DNA from: Allobosea sp. OK403
Lineage (GTDB): Bacteria; Pseudomonadota; Alphaproteobacteria; Rhizobiales; Beijerinckiaceae
NCBI RefSeq assembly: GCF_900113835.1
Contig: NZ_FOQV01000003.1
Span: forward strand, 1-64,000
DNA length: 64,000 nt
Direction of reading: 5' to 3'
Below are positions 56,359 through 63,251 of this stretch, in pieces. The position numbers and the translations under genes were made by a program. The notes beneath the pieces are model-generated. The model saw only the letters and a list, made by a program, of their open reading frames with translations, ran no database searches and was not told the DNA's origin. Each line of letters starts with the position of its first letter. Within the stretch, counting starts at the first letter, position 1.

Positions 56359-56377
56359 GCGCGTTTCGCGCGCCGTC

Positions 56378-57103
56378 ATGAAGACCCGGGCCGACCAGTT
56401 CCTCGTCGAGCGCGGCATCTTCGAGAGCCGGGCGCGGGCGCAGGCCGCCATCACGGCAGGGCTCGTCACGGCGGATGGCGCGGTCGTCCGCAAGGCATCA
56501 GTGATGCTGGCCGCCGATGCGCAGGTTACGGCGGAGGCACCCCACCCTTACGTCTCGCGTGGCGGCCTCAAGCTCGCAGCCGCGCTCGACGCCTTCGGCT
56601 TCGATCCCGAAGGCCGCATCTGCCTCGATGTCGGCGCCTCGACCGGCGGCTTCACCGACGTCCTGCTGAAGCGCGGCGCCGCCCATGTCACCGCCGTCGA
56701 TGTCGGCCGCGAGCAGTTCCACGCCTCGCTGCGCGAGCATCCGCGCGTGCGCAGCCTGGAGGGGCAGGATGTGCGCAAGCTCGCGCCCTCGGAGCTGCCC
56801 GAACCGCCTTCACTGGCGGCAATCGATGTCAGCTTCATCTCGCTCAAGCTCGTCCTGCCCGCGGTCGCGGCACTGCTAGCGCCCGAGGCCGGGATCGCAG
56901 CCTTGATCAAACCGCAATTCGAGGCCGGCCGGGCCGCGCTGAAGAAGGGCGTCGTGCGTGACGAGGCCGTGCATGAGCGCGTCTGCGCCGAGATCACCGC
57001 CACGCTGGAAGCGCTCGGCTTCACGATCCTGGGGCTTAGCCCCTCCCCGATCGAGGGGGGCGACGGCAACCGCGAATTCCTGATCGGCGCCAAGCGCGGC
57101 TAG
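56378..57103 (+). CDS. tlyA: TlyA family rRNA (cytidine-2'-O)-methyltransferase
   Basis: 241 residues. N-terminal S4 RNA-binding domain (RADQFLVERGIFESRARAQA), then a FtsJ-like Rossmann methyltransferase domain with the SAM motif CLDVGASTGGFTDVLLKRGA and AAIDVSFISLKLVLPAVAAL; HVTAVDVGREQFH follows motif I. Known homologues methylate 16S and 23S rRNA and were earlier called hemolysin A. Second gene after dxs. Its TAG stop forms the first bases of an R3 palindromic element. Confidence 0.94.
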   Translation: MKTRADQFLVERGIFESRARAQAAITAGLVTADGAVVRKASVMLAADAQVTAEAPHPYVSRGGLKLAAALDAFGFDPEGRICLDVGASTGGFTDVLLKRGAAHVTAVDVGREQFHASLREHPRVRSLEGQDVRKLAPSELPEPPSLAAIDVSFISLKLVLPAVAALLAPEAGIAALIKPQFEAGRAALKKGVVRDEAVHERVCAEITATLEALGFTILGLSPSPIEGGDGNREFLIGAKRG

Positions 57104-57150
57104 AGCGTTTTCGCGCGAAGTGGATACCAGTCCGCGTGAAGAAAACGCGT
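57100..57150. repeat. Palindromic element, family R3 (short copy)
   Basis: CTAGAGCGTTTTCGCGCGAA and GTGGATACCAG followed by the complementary CGCGTGAAGAAAACGCG. Reverse orientation relative to the copies at 2254 and 29010. It begins at the tlyA stop codon and may act as its terminator. Confidence 0.85.
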
Positions 57151-57183
57151 GATAGAGTATACTGCTTATGCTCGGAAACACGC

Positions 57184-57290
57184 CGTCATCCTGGACAAGC
57201 CGCGCAGCGGCGCAGCTCCGGGATCCATCGTAGAGCGCAGTTCCCTACGATGGATCCCGGGCCTACGCTTCGCTACGCCCAGGATGACGG
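57184..57290. repeat. Palindromic element CGTCATCCTGGACAAGCCGC family (R6)
   Basis: Left arm CGTCATCCTGGACAAGCCGC ... CTCCGGGATCCATCGTAG, right arm CTACGATGGATCCCGGGCCT ... CCCAGGATGACGG. Pair of the 51062-51168 element. A fragment of the R5 family (CATTGCGAGCATGCCGAAGC) follows near 57350. Confidence 0.9.
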
Positions 57291-57395
57291 CGTGTTTCCG
57301 AGCAAAGACAGCAAGCTCCGGCACACCGTCGATACGGCTCGAACCGCCATTGCGAGCATGCCGAAGCAATCCAGGGGTCGCGCAGCAGGGACGGG

Positions 57396-57899
57396 TCAGC
57401 GCCCGAACAGCCCGTCGATCTCGCTCTGCAGGCCGCGCGCCGAGATGCCGCCGAGATCGATCTGCCCGTTGGCGTTGATGAACCGGGTCGCGCGGCCGAT
57501 CAGGCTGCGCAGCGCTTCGCTGGCGACCTCGACAACCACCGGCGCTTCCCGTTCGTCCCTCAGATCTCCCAGCAGCGCGGTCACCGTCGCGATCAGCCGG
57601 CTCATGGCGCGGCAGAGCTCTTCGAAGGCCTGTCTGCGCGCGGGATCGAGAGCCTCATAGGCCTGGAGCGCCGAAGCGGCGCAGCGCAATTGCGACGCCT
57701 CGAAATGCCCGCGATAATCGACGACGCGCCAATCCTTGAGATCGTCGAGGATATCGAAATCCATCGGCGCCATCTCGATCAGCATCAGTGCTTCGCCGTA
57801 GCGGTTGAGATAGTCGGTCGACAGATGGGGTTCGGCCGCTATGTCCGGCAGGTCATCCTCGGCAGCAGCCGGCGCTCGCATCGCAGAGACGGTCATCAA
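57396..57899 (-). CDS. Hypothetical protein
   Basis: 167 residues, family not recognised. Soluble, acidic and mostly helical: HLSTDYLNRYGEALMLIEMA, AALQAYEALDPARRQAFEEL-like ASALQAYEALDPARRQAFEE, then CRAMSRLIATVTALLGDLRD, and it ends LQSEIDGLFGR. The start could be 57899 or the next codon (MTVS at 57896). It faces away from the SRAP gene at 57986. Codon use agrees with its neighbours, which supports it being a real gene. Confidence 0.65.
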   Translation of the reverse strand: MMTVSAMRAPAAAEDDLPDIAAEPHLSTDYLNRYGEALMLIEMAPMDFDILDDLKDWRVVDYRGHFEASQLRCAASALQAYEALDPARRQAFEELCRAMSRLIATVTALLGDLRDEREAPVVVEVASEALRSLIGRATRFINANGQIDLGGISARGLQSEIDGLFGR

Positions 57900-57985
57900 G
57901 AGCCCCGAGAATGCGGGGACTATGCGTGTTCAAAGACAAATAAAGTGTTGATCGCGCCCGCCGCACTCGCCACATCTGTCACCTC

Positions 57986-58750
57986 ATGTGCGGACGCTAC
58001 GCCATCACCCTGCCCCCCGAGGCGATGCAGAAGCTCTTCGCCTATGGCGAGCGGCCGAACTTCCCGCCGCGCTACAACATCGCGCCGACGCAGCCCGTGC
58101 CCGTAGTGCGGCTGGACGGGGGCGTGCGCCAGTTCATCCTGATGCGCTGGGGCTTCATCCCCGGCTGGGTCAAGGATGTGAAGAGCTTCCCGCTGGTGAT
58201 CAATGTTCGGGGCGAAAGCGCGCGCGAAAAACCCTCCTTCCGCGCGGCCTTCATCCGCCGACGCTGCCTGATGCCGGCCGACGGCTTCTATGAATGGCAC
58301 CGCACCAGTCAGGGCCGCCAATCGGAGAACCACGCCTTCCTGTTCCGTCGACCCGATCGCGGCCTGTTCGCCTTCGCCGCACTCTGGGAGACCTGGCATT
58401 CGCCCGACGGCTCGGAGATCGATACCGTCGCCCTGGTTAACGGCCCGGCCAATGGCTTGATGTCGGCGATCCATGACCGCTGCCCGGTGATCCTCGATCC
58501 CCGCGATTACGACGCCTGGCTCGACCCCGCCGCCACGCCCGACGAGGCCGCGACGCTACTCAAGCCTCCGCCCGAGGACCTGCTGGAGATGGTGCGCATC
58601 GGCACCGCCGTGAACAAGGTCGTCAATGACGGGCCGCAGATCCAGGAGCCGTTCGACGCCTCGGCCGTCGCGCCTGCTCCTGCTCCCGCGCGCCATGCGC
58701 GCAAGGCGACCCGCAACCCCGAAAACGAGGGGCAAGGCAGCCTGTTCTGA
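57986..58750 (+). CDS. SOS response-associated peptidase (SRAP, HMCES/YedK family)
   Basis: 254 residues. The catalytic Cys2 follows Met1 directly (MCGRYAITLPPEAMQ), and the family residues appear in ERPNFPPRYNIAPTQPVPVV (active-site Asn), GFIPGWVKDVKSFPLVINVR, CLMPADGFYEWHRTSQ (Glu) and GLMSAIHDRCPVIL (His). Forms covalent crosslinks to abasic sites in single-stranded DNA and shields them. A Pro/Ala/Arg-rich tail extends past the core. No obvious LexA box was found in the short upstream region. Confidence 0.95.
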   Translation: MCGRYAITLPPEAMQKLFAYGERPNFPPRYNIAPTQPVPVVRLDGGVRQFILMRWGFIPGWVKDVKSFPLVINVRGESAREKPSFRAAFIRRRCLMPADGFYEWHRTSQGRQSENHAFLFRRPDRGLFAFAALWETWHSPDGSEIDTVALVNGPANGLMSAIHDRCPVILDPRDYDAWLDPAATPDEAATLLKPPPEDLLEMVRIGTAVNKVVNDGPQIQEPFDASAVAPAPAPARHARKATRNPENEGQGSLF

Positions 58751-58821
58751 AGCGCGAATTGTGGTCTGATCGCCTGGAGCCGGAGCAGGATTCCGGCAAT
58801 GACGAAGCGAGGATGACGCCT

Positions 58822-60420
58822 ATGCATGGCCGCCGCCCGACGATGAGCTCCCGCCACGGCATGGTCGCCGCCGCCCATCCCTTGGCGGCGCAGGCCGGCG
58901 CGCGCCTGCTCGCCCAGGGCGGCAACGCTTTTGATGCCATCGCCGCGACGGCAGCCGCGCTCAACGTGGTCGAGCCCTTCATGTCGAGCCTGTTCGGCAT
59001 GGGCTCGGCGACGATGTGGATCGCGGCCGAGAATCGCATCCGGGTGCTCGATTTCGTGCCGCCGATCCAGGCGAGCTTCCCGGCCGAACGCTTCAGCAAG
59101 CGCTCCGATCTCGCACGCGGCGCGCTCTCCGTCGCCATGCCGGGCAATCTCGCCGGCTGGTGCGAGATCGCCGGCAGATATGGCCGCAAACCGCTCGGCG
59201 ATATCCTGGCGCCCGCGATCGCGCTTGCCGAGGGCGGCTTCCCGCTCGCCGAGTTCGGCGTCGCCGAATTCAACGAGCAGGCGCCGATGCTCGAGGCCTG
59301 GCCCGAGCTCTATCCGGCCTTCGCCCAGGCCTATCTGCCCGATGGCGCCCCGGTGAAGCTCGGCACGCTGCTGCGCCAGCCCGACCTCGCGCGCACCCTC
59401 TCCGAGATCGCGGCGAACGGCCCCGAGCATCTCTATCGCGGCGCGCTCGGCGAGCGCATCGTTGCGCATCTCGCCTCGCTTGGCGGCACGATGACGATGG
59501 CCGATCTCGCCGCTGTCGCCCCGCGCTGGCGCGAGCCGCTGAGCGCCTCCTATCGCGGCCTGGACATCCATGTGCCACCGCCGACCTGCGAGGCCTTCCA
59601 GTTCCTTTTGTCCCTGCGCATTCTTGAAGGCTTCGAGATCGGTAGCCTGCCCCAGGACGGGCCGGAGCATCTCGACCTGGTCTATCGCGCCATCCGGCTC
59701 GCGGCCGGCATCCGCATCGCCCACAACAATCCCTCGCCGGACAAGCTCACCGAGATCCTCTCGGACGCCTTCGTCGAACAGTTGCGGGCGCGCGCACGCG
59801 ACGGCAAACCGATAACCGGCCCGACCGAACAATGGACGCCGCAGGAGGGCGAGGATCCGGCCCACACCACTTCGTTTTCGGTCGGCGACGCCGAGGGCAA
59901 TCTGATCTGCATCACCAACAGCCTGGGCGCGCCCTTCGGCAGCGGCATCGTGGTGCCCGGCACCGGGCTTTGCCTCAACAACTTCCTCTACTGGGCCGAT
60001 GTCCAGACCGGCAGCCCCAACCGCTCGAAAGCCGGCTCGGAACTGCCGATGTGCATGTCGCCGAGCATCTCGACGCGGGACGGCAAGCCGGTACTCGCGC
60101 TCGGCACGCCCGGCAGCTACGGCATCATGCAGACGCAAGTGCAGGCGATGGTGCAATATCTCGACTTCGCCCTGCCCTTGCAGGAGGCGATCGAGGCGCC
60201 GCGCGCCAGGCTCTGGGACGGCCGCTTCATCCAGGCCGAGAACCGCATCGCGCCGGAGACGATCGCCGAACTCCAGCGGCGCGGCCACGCGATCGAGGCT
60301 TTCGATGTCGGCTGGACGATGCGCTGCGGCGGCATGCAGGCGGTCGCGCGCGATCCCGCGACGGGTGTGCTAACCGGGGCGGCCGATCCGCGGCGGGATG
60401 GGTATGTGGTGGCGACCTAG
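58822..60420 (+). CDS. Gamma-glutamyltransferase family protein (no signal peptide)
   Basis: 532 residues, Ntn-hydrolase precursor. Autoprocessing would occur before Thr349 in DPAHTTSFSVGDAEGNLICI, giving a large and a small subunit. Other family motifs are MVAAAHPLAAQAGARLLAQG, GGNAFDAIAATAAALNVVEP and SSLFGMGSATMWIA. The N-terminus lacks the secretion signal seen in classical periplasmic GGT, so it is likely cytoplasmic, perhaps a GGT-like acylase or hydrolase. ATG 58822 has GAGGAT at good spacing; 58813 and 58759 are alternatives. Confidence 0.88.
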   Translation: MHGRRPTMSSRHGMVAAAHPLAAQAGARLLAQGGNAFDAIAATAAALNVVEPFMSSLFGMGSATMWIAAENRIRVLDFVPPIQASFPAERFSKRSDLARGALSVAMPGNLAGWCEIAGRYGRKPLGDILAPAIALAEGGFPLAEFGVAEFNEQAPMLEAWPELYPAFAQAYLPDGAPVKLGTLLRQPDLARTLSEIAANGPEHLYRGALGERIVAHLASLGGTMTMADLAAVAPRWREPLSASYRGLDIHVPPPTCEAFQFLLSLRILEGFEIGSLPQDGPEHLDLVYRAIRLAAGIRIAHNNPSPDKLTEILSDAFVEQLRARARDGKPITGPTEQWTPQEGEDPAHTTSFSVGDAEGNLICITNSLGAPFGSGIVVPGTGLCLNNFLYWADVQTGSPNRSKAGSELPMCMSPSISTRDGKPVLALGTPGSYGIMQTQVQAMVQYLDFALPLQEAIEAPRARLWDGRFIQAENRIAPETIAELQRRGHAIEAFDVGWTMRCGGMQAVARDPATGVLTGAADPRRDGYVVAT

Positions 60421-60452
60421 TTATGGTCGCACGATCTGGGGGATTATCACTG

Positions 60453-60755
60453 ATGGCCATCAAGCTTCACCCGAGCTTTGCCGTCCATCCCGGCGAATGG
60501 CTCAGGACCGAGATCGTCGAGCCGCATGGCCTCAGCGTCACTGTCGCGGCCGAGAAGCTGGGCGTGACCCGTCAGGCCATGAGCAATCTGCTGAACGGCC
60601 ATGCCGGCCTGTCGGCCGAAATGGCGATCCGCTTCGAGAAGGCTTTCGGCCTGCACGCCGACACGATGCTGCGGATGCAGGCCGCGCACGACCTCGCAAA
60701 GGCGCGGGCGCTTGAGAAGGACATCAAGGTGGAGCGGGTCGCAGCGGCGGCTTGA
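60453..60755 (+). CDS. higA: HigA-type antitoxin, XRE family (orphan)
   Basis: 100 residues. PSFAVHPGEWLRTEIVEPHG is the HigA/VapI N-terminus and LSVTVAAEKLGVTRQAMSNL followed by LNGHAGLSAEMAIRFEKAFG the helix-turn-helix. It normally follows a HigB toxin gene, but only 32 bases separate it from the gamma-glutamyltransferase gene and no toxin is visible on either side. It is therefore an orphan regulator. It directly precedes the reverse-transcriptase island. Confidence 0.9.
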   Translation: MAIKLHPSFAVHPGEWLRTEIVEPHGLSVTVAAEKLGVTRQAMSNLLNGHAGLSAEMAIRFEKAFGLHADTMLRMQAAHDLAKARALEKDIKVERVAAAA

Positions 60756-60914
60756 GGTGGTCGACATGCAGGCGTGGAGCCGATGACGAGAGTTGAGCGC
60801 CACTGCGCGACCGGTCCGGATGGCGGCCGAAGGTGTTCACCGGACGGCCATGCCCCAAGAAAGTACCCACATCATCTTGAACCAAGAATGCACCGTACAT
60901 ACTATACCTCGCGT

Positions 60915-61044
60915 GTCCATGGTTGCCATGGCGTCTGACGTGAAGCTGGACATGTCCATGCGGATCGCGCGCCAAGGTGCCATCGCCAAGGTGGCAGTTT
61001 CTGCCGAGGTGTCTGTTGTCGCGGCCCTGCCGTGCGAAGAGGAT
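60915..61044 (+). repeat. 130-base direct repeat, copy A
   Basis: Begins GTCCATGGTTGCCATGGCGT and ends CGTGCGAAGAGGAT. Contains the palindromes CCATGG-TTG-CCATGG and GGACATGTCC and the hairpin GGCAG-TTT-CTGCC (60993-61005). Identical base for base to copy B. Confidence 0.97.
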
Positions 61045-61269
61045 ATGCCGAACCTGACCGTTGACCAGGAAGCTGTGAATGCACCGTCAAATGACGGCCC
61101 CCAAGCAGCAGATTGGCATTTCAAGCGGCGGGCGAGGCCGGGGCGGAAAGCGCTTGACGTCGCCAAAAACCTGTTAGGGTGAAAGGTGGAGGAATGTGTG
61201 AAGTCGCCCCGAAAAACCAGCTCGCCTGAGCTGGCCTTCCGGCATGTGCGCTTGCGTACTCGCCGTAGC

Positions 61270-61399
61270 GTCCATGGTTGCCATGGCGTCTGACGTGAAG
61301 CTGGACATGTCCATGCGGATCGCGCGCCAAGGTGCCATCGCCAAGGTGGCAGTTTCTGCCGAGGTGTCTGTTGTCGCGGCCCTGCCGTGCGAAGAGGAT
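61270..61399 (+). repeat. 130-base direct repeat, copy B
   Basis: Identical to copy A and in the same orientation, 355 bases further on, ending 55 bases before the reverse transcriptase start. Flanking bases diverge at once on both sides (T versus C before, A versus G after), so the duplicated unit is exactly delimited. Confidence 0.97.
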
Positions 61400-61454
61400 G
61401 GGTGCCTGTCAACGGTCGGGACCAGTATGCGCGGGGGGCCCGAGCGGAGAATTG

Positions 61455-62807
61455 ATGGCTGAGCTGTTTCAAGAGGTCAGAAGTGAACGGAATATCTTTT
61501 CCGCTTGGCGGCATGTGAAGCGCAGCGCGCTTACTTCCGGCAACCAAGATATCCGGGGCATGGCTTCTGAATTCGAGCACGCCCATCAAAAACATCTTCG
61601 TAGAATAATCACACAGCTTCGCGAAAATCGATTTATATTCGATCCCGTTGACGGCGTTCTTAAGGATAAACGGAAGAGGGAAGCGCAGGGTAAAGACCCC
61701 CGCCCCATTGCGATTGCAACCCTAAAAAACCGCGTCGTGCAACGCGCTATACTTCAGATTCTTCAGCCGAGAGAAGCACGCGACTTGCGAGATGTCGACT
61801 CTCGATTCGAAACAAAACGAGACGACCGTCTTGGCAAGATCAATAATGTGAATAGGTCTGAATTCGGCGTCGGCGGCTTGATCTACCCTTACGGTGGAGT
61901 ACGTCCTGCCATTGAGAAAATCATGGGCGCGATCGACACGGGAGCAAAATACTTTTACCAATCTGATATAAAAGCATTTTTTACTAAAATTCCCACGCGG
62001 AACGTCGTTGACTTCGTTCGTAGAGAGACGCGCGACGATGCCCTGGCAGACCTCTTTGAACAAGCTCTTGCAGTCCACCTCGCGAACGCGGACGAACTAA
62101 AAGGCTACGCGGATCTGTTTCCCAAGGGCGGCATTGGCGTAGCGCAAGGTTCATCCTTATCAGCATTCGCAGGAAATGTATTACTTTACGAAATGGACCA
62201 CGAACTCAACAACACCGGCGTCACCGCCGTTCGATATATTGACGATATCCTAATAGTCTCCGAAAATGAAACCGACTTAGAGTCCGCTATTACGCTCGCA
62301 AAATCGAGACTTGAGGGCTTTGGTTTTGGACTATATTCACCCGCTAACGGATCTGATAAAGCGGCAAGGGGAGAATGCGACAAAGCGATCAATTTCCTTG
62401 GGTGCACAATTCAGCCAAGGCGGTGCGTGCCGAGCAAGGCGTCAATCGACAAACTCATAAGTGGCGTTGCTTCATCTCTCTCCGCTTCCAAGTCCGCAAT
62501 CAATGATGCACTCAAGACTGGAAAGCGGCTCGATTCAAGAATGTCACAGAGTGCAGTCCTGCACCAACTTGGAGACAAGATATACGGGTGGCAAAAATCA
62601 TTCGCGTTCTGCAATGAAGATCAGCCGTTCCGTCATGTTGATGATCAAATCACCAACCACGTCTCCGGCTATCAAGGTTTTATATCTCGAAAACTAGCCG
62701 ACATTGACACCCCAAGACAAATGATGATCCTTGGAATACCAGCAACATCCACCCTATTTCTTACAGATAAGGCAAGAAACAGATCTAAATCTGCGACAGC
62801 CAAATAA
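61455..62807 (+). CDS. Stand-alone reverse transcriptase, class not assigned
   Basis: 450 residues. Fingers motif KDPRPIAIATLKNRVVQRAI at 80-99, first catalytic Asp171 in YQSDIKAFFTKIP, turn motif GVAQGSSLSAFAGNVLLYEM at 228-247 and the catalytic YIDD at 261-264 (AVRYIDDILIVSE). A helical C-terminus follows (GDKIYGWQKSFAFCNEDQPF). No maturase X, endonuclease or integrase domain is visible, so it is not a typical group II intron enzyme. The turn motif lacks the SQ of diversity-generating enzymes. It looks like one of the stand-alone, often defence-related groups. ATG 61455 is preceded by GGAGA. The base composition is much AT-richer than its neighbours, a sign of transfer. Confidence 0.88.
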   Translation: MAELFQEVRSERNIFSAWRHVKRSALTSGNQDIRGMASEFEHAHQKHLRRIITQLRENRFIFDPVDGVLKDKRKREAQGKDPRPIAIATLKNRVVQRAILQILQPREARDLRDVDSRFETKRDDRLGKINNVNRSEFGVGGLIYPYGGVRPAIEKIMGAIDTGAKYFYQSDIKAFFTKIPTRNVVDFVRRETRDDALADLFEQALAVHLANADELKGYADLFPKGGIGVAQGSSLSAFAGNVLLYEMDHELNNTGVTAVRYIDDILIVSENETDLESAITLAKSRLEGFGFGLYSPANGSDKAARGECDKAINFLGCTIQPRRCVPSKASIDKLISGVASSLSASKSAINDALKTGKRLDSRMSQSAVLHQLGDKIYGWQKSFAFCNEDQPFRHVDDQITNHVSGYQGFISRKLADIDTPRQMMILGIPATSTLFLTDKARNRSKSATAK

Positions 62808-63251
62808 ATATTGACATCATCATCGAACAAAAAAGCCGCCGCCAATCATCTATTCAAGTACCATTTCCTCTTGGGCCCGGCGCGCACTTCGGCACAATGT
62901 CGACTGTAGCTGGCTCCAGAGCGAGCGTAGGCTAGCGCAAGAGTGAGGGCCTGCCGCTGGTTTTGGACGCGCGACCATGCCGCAGCGCCTTCTACTGAAA
63001 GGGCACACCCTCATCCGGCGCTCCGCGCCACCTTCTCCCGTCCGGGAGAAGGGAAGAAGGCGTCGCGGTTCCCGTCAAAACTGCCGCTCGAAGCCCTGCG
63101 TCGCCGACATGCCCCCGCCCCGCTCATTTCAGCCAGGAGGCAGTGACACCGCACGCGGCATCTAGATAAACTGCCTACACATCATCGCCTGCGTAGAATT
63201 TTATAATCGTCAACACAGCCAATCCGAACAAATTCTTCTCCGGGATCCATC
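62808..63251. other. Intergenic region after the reverse transcriptase
   Basis: No credible gene and no third copy of the 130-base repeat. Composition shifts back from AT-rich to the GC-rich background near 62870, which marks the probable right edge of the acquired segment. 63001-63053 is a palindromic repeat. The last 60 bases are again AT-richer and should hold the promoter of the aminotransferase gene. Confidence 0.5.
63001..63053. repeat. Palindromic fragment of the CTTCTCCC family
   Basis: GGGCACACCCTCATCCGGCG followed by CTTCTCCCGTCCGGGAGAAG. Matches the left part of the 28330-28480 element. Confidence 0.75.

Larger units (their letters stand above)
60756..61454 (+). other. Structured leader of the reverse transcriptase, candidate non-coding RNA region
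   Basis: 699 bases without a recognised gene. They contain two perfect 130-base direct repeats separated by 225 bases, each with several short hairpins. Small open frames here (for example 60793-61182) read both repeats but have no family resemblance. The arrangement, a long leader directly upstream of a stand-alone reverse transcriptase, is what is seen for RTs that copy an adjacent RNA. No promoter could be fixed. Confidence 0.4.

Noticed and set aside
54232-56493. 753-codon minus-strand open frame opposite dxs
   Set aside because: Antisense of dxs; composition is typical of a third-position GC artefact.
58507-60288. 593-codon minus-strand open frame opposite the gamma-glutamyltransferase gene
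   Set aside because: Shadow frame without domains, overlapping two genes with clear family motifs.
60756-61454. CRISPR array beside the reverse transcriptase
   Set aside because: Only two long 130-base repeats, not short regularly spaced repeats, and no cas genes.
60915-62807. Diversity-generating retroelement (template repeat, variable repeat and RT)
   Set aside because: The two repeats are identical, with no adenine-directed differences. No variable protein with a C-type lectin fold and no Avd gene is present, and the RT turn motif QGSSLS is not the form expected of these RTs. An unused or freshly copied element cannot be fully excluded.
60756-62870. Group II intron with its encoded protein
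   Set aside because: No maturase X or endonuclease region is evident in the protein. I could not identify intron boundary sequences or domain V after the gene. A covariance-model search would settle it.
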